NCBI RefSeq assembly: GCF_002803065.1 | Contig: NZ_NNBL01000008.1 | Location: forward strand, 124,001-188,000 | DNA: 64,000 nt | Direction: 5' to 3' | Source of the DNA: Streptomyces sp. CB01635 | Lineage (GTDB): Bacteria > Actinomycetota > Actinomycetes > Streptomycetales > Streptomycetaceae | Part shown: positions 45,549 through 54,798 of the stretch, in pieces | How positions within the stretch are numbered: the stretch's first letter is position 1 | How the letters are laid out: every line of letters begins with the position of its first letter | Translations under genes and position numbers: made by a program | The notes under the pieces: model-generated | Databases searched by the model: none | What the model was told of the DNA's origin: nothing | The model's input: the letters and a program-made list of their open reading frames with translations, nothing else

Positions 45549-45923
45549 CCACCCTGGCGCCCAACTTTCGCTGCCCAAGACCGGCGGCCGGGTCGGGTAC
45601 TCGGGGATGGCCGCCATCGGCATTCGCCCGGCGGTGGTCGAGCCGCGCATCTCGGCCGCCGGCTTCTTCGCCGTGGTCACGTGCACCGCGCCCAGCGCGA
45701 GGAGGCCCGGCAGGTCACCAGTCCGGTGCAGTTCCTGCTGCGAAGTGAGGCCGGGCCGTCAGTCCGGCAGCAGACGATAGGCGGCCCACGCCGGTGTTCG
45801 GCCGGCAACGCCAGATCGACTGGCGAGGTCACCGGCCTCTTCTCGCAGAACATCGCGTCGGTGGGCGCGTGCGATGCGACGTTCGAGGCCAGAGGTCAAA
45901 AGCTGAGCGAGCCCGCCTGGCGA

Positions 45924-46328
45924 TCAGTCGTCGAAGTAGGCCTTGGCAACGGCGTAGCTGTCCTCGTAGAGGTGGTAGCGGGTGATCCGTCCGTCCCGGA
46001 CCGTGGTGTGCAGGGCGAACGCGGTGTCGATGTCCCTGCCCGTCTTCTTGACCTCGGAGACCATGCGTCCGACTAGCACTACATCGTCGCCCTCGGCGAT
46101 GATCTGGCCGAGGGCGAACTCCTTGGCCTGCACATGGGTCTGCAGCAGCTCGAAGAACCTCCGCATGCCCTCCGCCGAGTCGACGTCCGGTACCCAGGGA
46201 ATGCCCGGCGGGTGCGGGATGGAGAACGACACCGAGTCGGCGAACAGCGCCGCCGCCTCCGCACTCTTACCCTCGGCGAGCAGCGGGAACAGGCGTTGCA
46301 CAGTCTGCGCCGGTGACTCTGCTGTCAT
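45924..46328 (-). CDS. SnoaL-like (NTF2-fold) protein
   Basis: 134 residues from ATG 46328 (MTAESPAQTVQRLFPLLAEG). The alpha+beta cone of the SnoaL/NTF2 superfamily is suggested by length and the segments AALFADSVSFSIPHPPGIPW and TAFALHTTVRDGRITRYHLY. Such proteins are isomerases, cyclases, dehydratases or simply binding proteins; no catalytic pair can be assigned here. The minus frame extends upstream to 46466 but crosses the hairpin at 46373-46399, so the shorter start is preferred. Confidence 0.75.
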   Translation of the reverse strand: MTAESPAQTVQRLFPLLAEGKSAEAAALFADSVSFSIPHPPGIPWVPDVDSAEGMRRFFELLQTHVQAKEFALGQIIAEGDDVVLVGRMVSEVKKTGRDIDTAFALHTTVRDGRITRYHLYEDSYAVAKAYFDD

Positions 46329-46372
46329 GCATGTCGACGTTACCGGTTGCGTCGGCGGCAGACCCGTGAACA

Positions 46373-46399
46373 AGGGGCGGCCCCAGGGAGGCCGCCCCT
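46373..46399. terminator. Terminator hairpin after the secreted DUF3472-like gene
   Basis: AGGGGCGGCC and GGCCGCCCCT pair perfectly around a 7-base loop, between two genes on the minus strand. Confidence 0.7.
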
Positions 46400-46479
46400 G
46401 GCAAGCCATCAGCCCGAGGTCGATCCAGCAGCCGCGACATCGCCCCAAGAGCCGACACCAAAGCACTGCCCCTGGCGTG

Positions 46480-47229
46480 CTAACCCGCGCTACCGCGGGT
46501 CACGTTGACACCTGCGCCGACCGTGGTCACCTGGGTGCTGCCGTAGCCGGCGCACTCTCCGTATTCCTTGACCCACTTCGTTGTGCCGGACAGGGACCCG
46601 GAGGACGGTCCGCCGAACGTGACGTCGTACCGCGGCTGTTGGTCGCAGCTCGGAACGTTGTAATACTCGATGAAACCCGCCTGGGAGGCCTTCAGGTTGC
46701 CGGAGCCGGCGGGCAACTTGTAGGTGCCGACAGGGATCCGCTGACCGTTGTTGGTGTCGACGACTGTGCCCGACCAGGTGTCCGTGCCGACCCGGGCGAT
46801 CTCGACGCGGAAGGTGTGGCCGTACACGGCGTCGAAGTCCACTCCGCAGCTGACGCCGGCGCCGCCGTCAGCCCCGTCCGAACAGTTGGCGTGGGTGCTT
46901 GTCGTGCCGCTGATGAAGGAGGAGAACACCCCACGCAGGCGCTGGTGCCCGTTCGCATCCGGCCGCGGCTGCAGTCCTGCGTACCCGATGTCGCTCTGTC
47001 CGGTGAACCCGTACTGCATCGCGAAGTAGGTCCCGGATACATGGGCGGTGCCGGTGTTCACGGTGATGGGGAAGTTGAGGGACGTCAGTCCCTCACTGGG
47101 AGCCCCGCTTACCGTCCACGACAGTAGTTCGTTCCCGCCGAAGGTCTGCGCCTGTGCGCCAGGTGCCGCGATGAACGGGACGAGTGCGGCGAGGGCCGCT
47201 ACCGCAATACGTGTCAACGCTCGTTTCAT
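46480..47229 (-). CDS. Secreted protein, DUF3472-like
   Basis: 249 residues. Signal peptide RIAVAALAALVPFIAAPGAQ cleaved near AQA. The mature part has YFAMQYGFTGQSDIGYAGLQ, LRGVFSSFISG, a Cys pair region (ANCSDGADGGAGVSCGVDFD) and FIEYYNVPSCDQQPRYDVTF, resembling the secreted DUF3472 family as I remember it. GAGGAG lies six bases before ATG 47229. The role is unknown; it is probably a wall-associated or carbohydrate-related beta-sandwich protein. Confidence 0.72.
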   Translation of the reverse strand: MKRALTRIAVAALAALVPFIAAPGAQAQTFGGNELLSWTVSGAPSEGLTSLNFPITVNTGTAHVSGTYFAMQYGFTGQSDIGYAGLQPRPDANGHQRLRGVFSSFISGTTSTHANCSDGADGGAGVSCGVDFDAVYGHTFRVEIARVGTDTWSGTVVDTNNGQRIPVGTYKLPAGSGNLKASQAGFIEYYNVPSCDQQPRYDVTFGGPSSGSLSGTTKWVKEYGECAGYGSTQVTTVGAGVNVTRGSAG

Positions 47230-47680
47230 CTGATGCTCCTCAAGGGGGTGTTGAAGGTGAGCAGGGCCGTGAACGTCTGGGCACCGCCTTCTCGCATGAG
47301 TGCTGCGGGCGGTAACGACTGCGCCGCGGTGTCCGCGATACGGCTGAGGTGGTTCCGTCGCCCCAACTCCTGGGCCGACGCTCACCCCCTCTCCCGGTTC
47401 TACGCGCATACCGGGCACCGGTGCCCTAGTGCCGAGTTCTCTCCAATCGACGTGGAGTGAGGGGAAGGCCACCACCGACCAGGAATCAGCATGAACCTGA
47501 CAAGGTCAATGCGCAGCGAGCTGCCACTTGCCCCCGAGAGGCGTTGCAGAGGCAGCTGCCGCACCAGTAGGCACATTCTTCGTTCGCCAAAACTCTGCAG
47601 CCCAATCGCCTGCGGAAGACTATGGCGCCCCACCCGAGGAGTGTCAATACATGCTCGTAAGTGTGCGACTCCAAGCAGAA
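47230..47680. other. Gene-poor interval
   Basis: About 450 bases of mixed composition between the secreted protein and the next candidate gene. Several open frames exist but none has codon bias, a ribosome site or recognisable motifs. Confidence 0.4.
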
Positions 47681-47914
47681 TCAATCATTGAGGCGGCAGG
47701 CAGTCCACCGCCGGGCAGTCGGGCCCCGCACGTCGATCAGCCGGGAGTTGAAGTAGATCGACACAGGCAGCTCAGGGGTGGAGAAGTCCCGCCCCTCCCA
47801 GAGCTTGCCGGAGGCGCTCTCCGGAATCTTGAGATCGGGGCGCGCTTGCCATTCATCCGAGGATGGTTGACGACCTCGCCGTCGGTACCCGCGAGCTGTA
47901 TCGGCAGGCCGCAC
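47681..47914 (-). CDS. Hypothetical protein or gene fragment
   Basis: 77 codons. The last part (DLKIPESASGKLWEGRDFST, PELPVSIYFNSRLIDVRG) has protein-like composition; the first part does not. No ribosome site was found at the first ATG. It may be the end of a truncated gene. Not recognised. Confidence 0.3.
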   Translation of the reverse strand: MRPADTARGYRRRGRQPSSDEWQARPDLKIPESASGKLWEGRDFSTPELPVSIYFNSRLIDVRGPTARRWTACRLND

Positions 47915-48061
47915 AGGGCCTCATCGGGCCGACCGCGCGTGCAGACCACCAGGGCCATTCGGAGGCCACTGCTGTGGCGGCTGCCGTCGGCCGGGCCCCA
48001 CGCTGGGCAAAGTGGACAAGTCACCGCGCACCAGGTGGCGACACGGCTCTGGGAGGACCGT

Positions 48062-48799
48062 ATGACCACTTCGTCACCCGCCACCGACGTACCTCCGGCC
48101 CAGTACGACGACCTGCGGGCGCTGGTCATCAACTGCACCCTCAAACGCTCGCCGGAGACGAGCAACACCCAGGGCCTCATCGGCCGCAGCACCGCGATCA
48201 TGGAAGCCCAGGGAGTCCACGTCGACGTCGTCCGGGCCGTCGACCACGACATCGCCACGGGCGTGTGGCCCGACATGACGGAGCACGGCTGGGAGACCGA
48301 CGCCTGGCCGGACCTCTACCGTCAGGTCATGGCCGCCGACATCCTCGTGCTGGCCGGCCCGATCTGGCTGGGCGACAACAGCTCCGTGATGAAGCGGGTG
48401 ATCGAACGCCTCTACGCCTGTTCCAGCCTTCTCAACGACGCAGGACAGTACGCCTATTACGGTCGCGTCGGCGGCTGCCTGATCACCGGCAATGAGGACG
48501 GCGTCAAACACTGCGCGATGAACGTCCTCTACAGCCTGCAGCACCTGGGTTACACCATCCCTCCCCAGGCCGACGCCGGATGGATCGGCGAGGCCGGCCC
48601 CGGCCCCTCCTACCTCGACCCGGGCTCCGGCGGCCCCGAAAACGACTTCACCAACCGCAACACCACGTTCATGACCTGGAACTTGCTGCACCTGGCCCGG
48701 GCATTGAAAGATCTCGGTGGCGTCCCCGCCTACGGCAACCAGCGCACCGCCTGGGACGCCGGCTGCCGCCACGACTACGAAAACCCGGAACACCGGTAG
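48062..48799 (+). CDS. Flavodoxin-like NAD(P)H-dependent oxidoreductase
   Basis: 245 residues. The flavodoxin fold is indicated by the first strand and phosphate loop LRALVINCTLKRSPETSNTQ, DILVLAGPIWLGDNSSVMKR and RVGGCLITGNEDGVKH, as in NADPH-dependent FMN reductases (PF03358 type). It probably binds FMN and reduces quinones or small molecules. GGGAGG lies five bases before ATG 48062; the open frame upstream is not supported. It stands alone, with no gene for 500 bases after it. Confidence 0.85.
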   Translation: MTTSSPATDVPPAQYDDLRALVINCTLKRSPETSNTQGLIGRSTAIMEAQGVHVDVVRAVDHDIATGVWPDMTEHGWETDAWPDLYRQVMAADILVLAGPIWLGDNSSVMKRVIERLYACSSLLNDAGQYAYYGRVGGCLITGNEDGVKHCAMNVLYSLQHLGYTIPPQADAGWIGEAGPGPSYLDPGSGGPENDFTNRNTTFMTWNLLHLARALKDLGGVPAYGNQRTAWDAGCRHDYENPEHR

Positions 48800-49302
48800 C
48801 GGCACCCGCAGGGAAACGGACCATCTCGCCCCGGCGTCGGTCAGATGCCGGTGCGCGCGCCGCGAACGCCCGCACACCCCGGCACCAGCCGCCCGCGTCC
48901 GGTCGACCCACCGCACAACCGGACCCGAGGAAGCGGCCCGCCCCACGGCTCACCACACGCGGCGTCTCCTGCCTGGAATCAGCAACGCGCCGCTCCCATA
49001 AGCGCGTTCGCGCTCGCGTCCAGCACGCCTTCGCTCGGATGATGGCCTGAAGTGTCCCGCGTGACTGGCGAATCAAAGGCCAAAGCGTGCACCGCGCCAT
49101 GCTCAGCTGCACGACCTCGGCCTCGCCGAACAGAGCACACGCACCGGCGACAGACGACCGGACTCTCACGAACTCGCGGATCATGTCGGAACGGCCTTCA
49201 GTCGCGCGCCGAGCCGAGTTCCTCCTCTGTCCGCATCTGCACCGGCGCCGCAACCCCGACGTTGCCGTCATGTTCCATGCGCCCGAGCAACTGCCCCTAT
49301 TT
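48800..49302. other. Gene-poor interval
   Basis: No gene is supported. Open frames on both strands lack codon bias and motifs. Confidence 0.4.
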
Positions 49303-49533
49303 CTACGCTTCTTCGCGGGGGACCTTCGGTTCGAATCCGACCTGGCGCAGGTGCGTGCGGAATTCCCGTTCCTCGCCGCGTCGACCACTGAGGCCCGGGA
49401 TCGACCAGGCCTCCCAAGCAGATAGATAACTCCCCGGAAACCCGTAGTCTGCAAAGGATTTCAGCAGCCTCCTCCCGGTCCGAGCCGAGACCTTCACTGG
49501 CATACCAACGACGATCGGCAACTGAATCCCCAT
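49303..49533 (-). CDS. Hypothetical small protein
   Basis: 76 residues from ATG 49533 (MGIQLPIVVGMPVKVSARTG), continuing RRLLKSFADYGFPGSYLSAW. AAGGCGG lies about ten bases before the start. G+C is lower than normal for this genome and no family is recognised, so this is only a candidate. Confidence 0.3.
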   Translation of the reverse strand: MGIQLPIVVGMPVKVSARTGRRLLKSFADYGFPGSYLSAWEAWSIPGLSGRRGEEREFRTHLRQVGFEPKVPREEA

Positions 49534-49814
49534 CACATGCAGACCGCCTTCTGAGCTCGCGCACATCCTGAGCCGGCAATATCTCCGGGCTCAGCATCGG
49601 AGCCTCACCTATCCCGCCCCAGGTATCCCGCGAGCGCAGCAGGCCGACGGGAAGTGCACTCCGATGATGGAACCCGCCGGCCTCACCTCGGCCGATCCTC
49701 CAGCCGAACCGCGCAAGCCACATTCAGGCATCACCCCGATCGACGCCCGCTCACGAACCGCGCAGCGGGACATCCGTCGGGCCGCGAGACCAGGCCAGCG
49801 TCGATGGCGATACG

Positions 49815-50184
49815 CCCCTTTTAATACTGAATGCGGCATAGCATTATGTCCGTCTTGCGATAAAACATCCCTTTTCGAGCGATTAGGGGCATGCAGAGCG
49901 ATCTGCCTATATAGCTCGATATTCACATGAAATATCCCACTTCGATACGTCATCGACCAGCATTGCAACCCACATCCCATTCAGTGAACCGTGTCACACG
50001 GACGGACGCGGACCCCGAGCTCGGCTCAGCCCACTTCCCTTCCACGCAAAGAAGGTTGGGCTTTTCGATCAAAGAGAGCTGCGGGTTCTGATCACCAGAG
50101 ACAGGGCTCTCACATTTCGCTATCGGAATTCTGGTCTTGTTCTGCCCGCGCCTTCTCGCCTAATGTCACCGTCAATCCGGATGG
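49815..50184. other. AT-rich non-coding stretch before the riboswitch
   Basis: I count 84 G/C among the 180 bases 49801-49980 (47 percent), far below the coding average here. No gene is visible. Part of it should hold the promoter for the riboswitch-controlled gene; the rest may be foreign DNA. Confidence 0.5.
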
Positions 50185-50357
50185 AACGCCGAATCCTGCC
50201 GCTATCCGGAATCCCTCCCACCCACTCGGTTACGCACGGCAGGAGCGGGGGACCCAGGTAAGCCGCCGACCCGGTTTCCGGAACGGCTCGGGGTGAAGTC
50301 GCATTCGCAGTGCGACCGGACATCTCCCGTCCGAACCCGACAGCTCACCTCGTAGGC
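50185..50357 (+). promoter_or_regulatory. ydaO-type (c-di-AMP) riboswitch
   Basis: The leader carries features I know from actinomycete ydaO riboswitches in front of cell-wall hydrolase genes: AACGCCGAATCCTGCCG near the start, GGGGACCCAGGTAAGCC, GGCTCGGGGTGAAGTCGCA followed by a GTCGCA/TGCGAC hairpin (50298-50316), and the closing CGAACCCGACAGCTCACCTC GTAGGCGACGG. Binding of c-di-AMP normally turns expression off. It ends about 20 bases before the LysM-transglycosylase start, where the ribosome site (GGAGAGGA) lies. Exact ends are estimates. Confidence 0.88.
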
Positions 50358-50375
50358 GACGGAGAGGAACTCGTC

Positions 50376-51131
50376 ATGCCCTCAAAGGGAAAGCACCGCC
50401 GCCCCAAGTCCATCTCGCTCACCCGGGGAATCGCCGCCGCAGGCACGGGCGCCGCTGTGCTCGCTCTCCCGGTGCTCGGCGCGACCAGCGCCGGCGCAGC
50501 GCCGCAGGCCGCCCCGGCCGCAAAGAGCGCCGCGGTCCCCGCGACGTACGTCGTCGCCGCGGGCGACTCCCTCGCCAAGATCGCCCGAGAGCACTCTCTG
50601 AGCGGCGGCTGGAAAAAGCTGTACGAGGACAACCGAGCCACCCTCGGTGACAACCCGGGGCTGATCCACCCCGGTGTCAAGCTCACGCTCGGCAAGAAGA
50701 GCCCGGCCAAGCCCGCAGAGAAGCCGGCAGCCACCAGGGCGTCCGCCGAGCGGGCCGACCGCTCCGAGCAGCGGACCACGCCGGCCGCTGCCCCGGCGAA
50801 GAAGTCCTACACCAACGACCTCGACGGCTGGATCAAGGAGTCGCTCGACATAATGGCCAAGCACAGCATTCCCGGCACGTACGAGGGCATCCACCGCAAC
50901 ATCATGCGCGAGTCCTCCGGCAACCCGCTGGCCATCAACAACTGGGACTCCAACGCTGTCGCAGGAACCCCCTCCAAGGGGCTCCTGCAGGTCATCGACC
51001 CCACGTTCACCGCGTACCACGTGCCCGGCACGTCGATGAACAGCTACGACCCGGTCGCCAACATCACCGCCGCCTGTAACTACGCGGCCGACCGGTACGG
51101 CTCGATCGACAACGTGAACGGCGCGTACTGA
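50376..51131 (+). CDS. Secreted LysM and lytic-transglycosylase-like protein
   Basis: 251 residues, exported. Signal peptide GIAAAGTGAAVLALPVLGAT cleaved near AGA; LysM peptidoglycan-binding domain (YVVAAGDSLAKIAREHSLSG, LIHPGVKLTLGKK, about residues 57-105); a charged linker; then an SLT-type domain (IHRNIMRESSGNPLAINNWD with the probable catalytic Glu in RESSGNP, KGLLQVIDPTFTAYHVPG, YAADRYGSIDNVNGAY). It cleaves or remodels peptidoglycan. Control by a c-di-AMP riboswitch links it to cell-wall and osmotic state, as for related resuscitation and remodelling enzymes in Streptomyces. The start at 50376 follows GGAGAGGAACTCGTC. Confidence 0.92.
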   Translation: MPSKGKHRRPKSISLTRGIAAAGTGAAVLALPVLGATSAGAAPQAAPAAKSAAVPATYVVAAGDSLAKIAREHSLSGGWKKLYEDNRATLGDNPGLIHPGVKLTLGKKSPAKPAEKPAATRASAERADRSEQRTTPAAAPAKKSYTNDLDGWIKESLDIMAKHSIPGTYEGIHRNIMRESSGNPLAINNWDSNAVAGTPSKGLLQVIDPTFTAYHVPGTSMNSYDPVANITAACNYAADRYGSIDNVNGAY

Positions 51132-51189
51132 CAGTCGGTTCCGCCATGAGGCTCGCGGTCGTCGCAGGCAGACCAGACTTGCGCCGTGC

Positions 51190-51348
51190 GTGCCTGACAA
51201 GGAGGACCTCCTGGTGGAGGTCGCGGCGGCGTGCCAGGCGGTGACGGACTGGCACACGCGGCGTCCCGCGGATCCGGCGGCTGCGCAGTCGCGCTCCAAG
51301 GGCTCTCCCCGTCTCAGCGCGGAGGACGTCGCGGTCCACTCCGCCTGA
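51190..51348 (+). CDS. Small unknown open reading frame
   Basis: GTG at 51190 to TGA at 51348, 52 codons (begins PDKEDLLVEVAAACQAVTDW, ends LSAEDVAVHSA). Third positions are almost all G or C, which suggests coding sequence, but no ribosome site precedes the GTG, so it may be the end of a truncated gene. Family not recognised. Confidence 0.35.
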   Translation: MPDKEDLLVEVAAACQAVTDWHTRRPADPAAAQSRSKGSPRLSAEDVAVHSA

Positions 51349-51393
51349 ACGGAAGCCCGACGCCTGCCAATTGAAGCGCGTCGATGATGCCGT

Positions 51394-51432
51394 GGCCCTG
51401 AAGTCCCGTAAGCATGAAGGGACTTCAGGGCC
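51394..51432. terminator. Terminator hairpin
   Basis: GGCCCTGAAGTCCC and GGGACTTCAGGGCC pair perfectly over 14 bases around an 11-base loop, followed by CTTTG. It isolates the GH43 promoter from upstream transcription. Confidence 0.85.
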
Positions 51433-51454
51433 CTTTGTCGTCCTGTCCAACCCC

Positions 51455-51507
51455 TTGCGCGCCATCACCCCCGTACATATTCTCCCCGCGGATCGAAGCG
51501 CTTCGAC
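51455..51507 (+). promoter_or_regulatory. GH43 promoter with LacI-type operator
   Basis: TTGCGC (51455-51460), 17 bases, TATTCT (51478-51483) form a candidate promoter. Ten bases on lies the perfect palindrome TCGAAGCGCTTCGA (51493-51506). The 16-mer ATCGAAGCGCTTCGAC here (51492-51507) is identical to that at 60004-60019. Confidence 0.75.
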
Positions 51508-51525
51508 ACCACGGAGAGAGACAGC

Positions 51526-53004
51526 ATGGCAGACCCACGCCCGGCCATCCCCGGGTTCCACCCGGACCCCAGCGTCTGCCGCGTAGGCGACGACTACTAC
51601 CTCGCGTGCTCGAGCTTCGAGTACGTCCCCGGGGTGCCGCTCTTCCACAGTCGCGACCTGGTGCGCTGGCGGCAGATCGGCAACATCCTCGACCGGCCCG
51701 GCCAGCTGCGGCTGCCCTGGGACACCCCCTCCTCCGCCGGGATCTACGCGCCGACGCTGCGCCACCACGGCGGGCGCTTCTGGCTGATCACCACCAATGT
51801 GAGCGAGGGCGGCGGCAACCTGCTCGTCTCCGCCACCGACCCGGCGGGCCCCTGGTCGGACCCGGTCCCGCTGCCCGGCGTCCCCGGCATCGACCCGGAT
51901 CTCGCCTGGGACGAGGACGACGCGTGCTGGGTCACGGTCGCCGGGATCTCCCAGGTGCGAATCGACCCGTACACCGGCGAGATGTTCGGCGAGCCGCGCC
52001 CGCTGTGGTCCGGCACGCCGGGCGCCAAGGCCCCGGAGGCGCCGCACCTGTACCACGTGGGCGACCACTGGTACCTGCTGATCTCCGAGGGCGGCACCGA
52101 GCGCGGGCATGCCGTCTCCGTGGCCCGCGGCCCCGCGCCCACCGGCCCCTTCGAACCTTGCCCGGCCAATCCGGTCCTGACCCACCGCGGCACCGACGAA
52201 CCCGTCCAGAACACCGGCCACGCCGATCTGGTGCAAGCGCCCGACGGCACGTGGTGGATGGTGTTCCTCGGGGTGCGGCCGCGCGGCGGCACCCCCGGCT
52301 GGCACGTGCTCGGCCGCGAGACCTTCCTCGCGCCGGTCACCTGGGAGGACGGCTGGCCGGTGGTCGGCCCGCCGGCGACGGCCGGGCCCGCGCCCGCCTC
52401 CGCCGAACCCTTCACGGACGACTTCGACGACGCCGATCTGCAGCCCTCCTGGATCTCGCTCCGCCACCGCTCCCCGCGGCACTGCACCACCAAGGAACGG
52501 CCGGGCCGGCTGACGCTCCACGCCCTCGGGGGCGGCCCCGACGCCGCCGACGTCACCTTCGTAGGCCACCGGCAGCAGCACCTCTCCTGCCGCGTCCGCG
52601 CCCACCTCGACCCGGCGGACGGCACCGGCGGCCTTGTGGTCCGGCTCGACGAGCGGCACCACTACGAGATCGAGGCCGACGCCGTCGAAGTACGGGTGAT
52701 CGCCCGCGTCGGACCGCTGCGCACCGTGGTGGCCTCGACGTCCCGGGCGACGGCCGGCGAGCCGCTCGTGCTCGGCGTCGACATGACCCCCACGGACACC
52801 CCGGGCGACGCGCGCACCGGCCCCGACATGCTCGCGTTCGGCGTCGAGGATCCGCACGGCACGTTCACCGCACTCGCGGCCCTCGACGGCCGCTATCTGT
52901 CGACCGAGGTGGCCGGCGGGTTCACCGGCCGCGTCATCGGCCTGTACGCCGCGACCGGCACCGCCCACTTCGACTGGTTTCGCTACGAGCCACTCGCCGT
53001 CTGA
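51526..53004 (+). CDS. GH43 beta-xylosidase / alpha-L-arabinofuranosidase
   Basis: 492 residues, no signal peptide, so cytoplasmic. The five-bladed propeller of GH43 has its three acidic residues: Asp14 in PGFHPDPSVCRV, an Asp in GIDPDLAWD (near 123-125) and Glu171 in KAPEAPHLYHV. A C-terminal beta-sandwich (GH43_C2-like, DFDDADLQPSWISLRHRSPR) follows, typical of the xylosidase/arabinofuranosidase group. It is the first gene after the operator-bearing promoter and is followed after 51 bases by the GH5 gene on the same strand. In a xyloglucan setting it could remove arabinose or xylose caps. Confidence 0.9.
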   Translation: MADPRPAIPGFHPDPSVCRVGDDYYLACSSFEYVPGVPLFHSRDLVRWRQIGNILDRPGQLRLPWDTPSSAGIYAPTLRHHGGRFWLITTNVSEGGGNLLVSATDPAGPWSDPVPLPGVPGIDPDLAWDEDDACWVTVAGISQVRIDPYTGEMFGEPRPLWSGTPGAKAPEAPHLYHVGDHWYLLISEGGTERGHAVSVARGPAPTGPFEPCPANPVLTHRGTDEPVQNTGHADLVQAPDGTWWMVFLGVRPRGGTPGWHVLGRETFLAPVTWEDGWPVVGPPATAGPAPASAEPFTDDFDDADLQPSWISLRHRSPRHCTTKERPGRLTLHALGGGPDAADVTFVGHRQQHLSCRVRAHLDPADGTGGLVVRLDERHHYEIEADAVEVRVIARVGPLRTVVASTSRATAGEPLVLGVDMTPTDTPGDARTGPDMLAFGVEDPHGTFTALAALDGRYLSTEVAGGFTGRVIGLYAATGTAHFDWFRYEPLAV

Positions 53005-53055
53005 ACTCGACCGCTGACCGGGACCACTGAACTCAGCCACTGAAAGGGACCCCGT

Positions 53056-54780
53056 ATGAGACAAGCACGGAGCCGCAGACGCCGCGTCGGACCGGTGGCG
53101 GGCCTCTTCCTGGTCTTACTCGCCACCGTCGGCACCTCCCGGACCGGGGCCGTGGCGGCCGCCCGCCCCGCTCCTGCCGCGACCGGATCCGCCATGGACA
53201 CCGTCGCCGCCATGCAGCCCAGCTGGAACCTGGGCAACACCCTCGACGCCATCCCCGATGAGACGTCCTGGGGCAACCCGCCGGCCACCAAGGCGCTCTT
53301 CGACACGGTCAAGAGCCAGGGTTTCCGCAGCGTGCGCATCCCCGTCACCTGGGGCAACCACCAGTCGGCACAGGCGCCTTACACGATCGACGCCGCGTTC
53401 CTGAGCCGGGTTCGACAGGTGGTCGACCGGGCGCAGGCGGACGGTCTGCGCGTCGTGCTGAACGTGCACCACGACTCCTGGCAGTGGATCAACAAGATGG
53501 CCACCGACCACGACCAGGTGCTCGCCCGCTACCACGCGACCTGGCAGCAGATCGCCACCGCGTTCAAGGACGAACCGCGCACGTTGCTCTTCGAGAGCAT
53601 CAACGAACCGGCCTTCGACAACGCCGACGACGCCCGGAAGATGGAGCTGGTCGACGAGCTCAACACGTCGTTCCACAGCATCGTGCGCGCGTCGGGCGGC
53701 GCGAACGCGCAGCGCCTCCTCGTCCTGCCCACCGTCGGCGCCACCCCGGACCAGACCCTCATGGACGACCTGGCAGCCACCATCGACGGGCTCGACGACC
53801 CCAACTTGGTCGCGACCGTGCACTACTACAGCTTCTGGCCGTTCAGCGTGAACATCGCCGGCTACACCCGCTTCGACGCCACCGTCCAGCAGGACATGAC
53901 CGACGCCTTCGCGCGGATGCACGACACGTTCGTCACCAAGGGCATTCCGGTGTACCTCGGCGAGTACGGGCTCCTGAGCTACCCCGACTACACGCATCAG
54001 GACTACGTCGAGCGCGGCGAGGCCCTGAAGTACTTCGAGGCGCTCGGTCACACGGCCCGCGTCAACGGCGTCACCACCGCGCTGTGGGACCCGTTCTCGC
54101 TGCTGAACCGCGAGACGCTGCGATGGCGCGACCCCGCTCTCTTCGCTCTCATCAAATCGAGCTGGACGACGCGCTCGGGTACCGCTTCGTCCGACAAGGT
54201 GTACGTCCGCAAGGCCGACCCGGTCACGGACCAGTCACTCACCCTGAACCTCAACGGCACGTCGTTCAGGGGGCTTTGGCAGGGCGGCAACGAGCTCGGC
54301 CGGGGCGTCGACTACACCGTGTCCCGTGACCGGCTCACGCTGACGGCGGCCGCTCTGACACGGCTGACGGGCGACCGCGCGTACGGGGTGAACGCGACGC
54401 TTCAGGCCCGGTTCTCGTCCGGAGTGCCGTGGCGGATCGACGTGACGACGTATGACCCGCCGCTCCTCGCGGACGCGACGGGGACGACCGGCTCCTTCGC
54501 GGCCCCCGCCCGGTTCCGGGGCGACTCCCTGGCGACCATGGAGGCCACATACGCCGACGGCACCAACGCGGGTCCGGCCGACTGGACTTCGTACCAGCAG
54601 TTCGGCACGGCGTTCGCCCCGGACTACGACGACGGCACGCTCAGGCTCACCGCCGACTTCCTGAACTCCCTCGGGGACGGTGTGCCGGTGACTCTCACTT
54701 TCCATTTCTGGAGCGGCGCCGCCATCACGTACCAGGTGACGCGGTCGGGAGACACGGTGACAGGCACCGCCGTCTCCTGA
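53056..54780 (+). CDS. Secreted GH5 endoglucanase / xyloglucanase with C-terminal Ig-like modules
   Basis: 574 residues, exported (Arg-rich N-terminus, then VAGLFLVLLATVGTS). GH5 domain with PSWNLGNTLDAIPDETSWGN, acid/base Glu184 in LFESINEPAFD, HYYSFWPFS and nucleophile Glu303 in PVYLGEYGLLS. This pattern is that of subfamily GH5_4, which includes xyloglucanases, though I cannot separate it from plain cellulase by eye. The C-terminus carries an X2/CBM46-like module (SLTLNLNGTSFRGLWQGGNE) and a similar second one to the end. It produces the oligosaccharides that the importer at 60054-63690 would take up. The convergent GH31 gene ends 18 bases beyond. Confidence 0.9.
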   Translation: MRQARSRRRRVGPVAGLFLVLLATVGTSRTGAVAAARPAPAATGSAMDTVAAMQPSWNLGNTLDAIPDETSWGNPPATKALFDTVKSQGFRSVRIPVTWGNHQSAQAPYTIDAAFLSRVRQVVDRAQADGLRVVLNVHHDSWQWINKMATDHDQVLARYHATWQQIATAFKDEPRTLLFESINEPAFDNADDARKMELVDELNTSFHSIVRASGGANAQRLLVLPTVGATPDQTLMDDLAATIDGLDDPNLVATVHYYSFWPFSVNIAGYTRFDATVQQDMTDAFARMHDTFVTKGIPVYLGEYGLLSYPDYTHQDYVERGEALKYFEALGHTARVNGVTTALWDPFSLLNRETLRWRDPALFALIKSSWTTRSGTASSDKVYVRKADPVTDQSLTLNLNGTSFRGLWQGGNELGRGVDYTVSRDRLTLTAAALTRLTGDRAYGVNATLQARFSSGVPWRIDVTTYDPPLLADATGTTGSFAAPARFRGDSLATMEATYADGTNAGPADWTSYQQFGTAFAPDYDDGTLRLTADFLNSLGDGVPVTLTFHFWSGAAITYQVTRSGDTVTGTAVS

Positions 54781-54798
54781 CCAAGCACGTCGAGCGGG

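Noticed and set aside
49310..49370. tRNA-like B box GGTTCGAATCC
   Set aside because: The T-arm has a mismatch and no matching acceptor stem, D arm or anticodon arm can be drawn in the 70 bases upstream.
49609..49980. Minus-strand open frame in the AT-rich stretch
   Set aside because: Composition is not protein-like and it crosses a region of abrupt base-composition change; no start signal.
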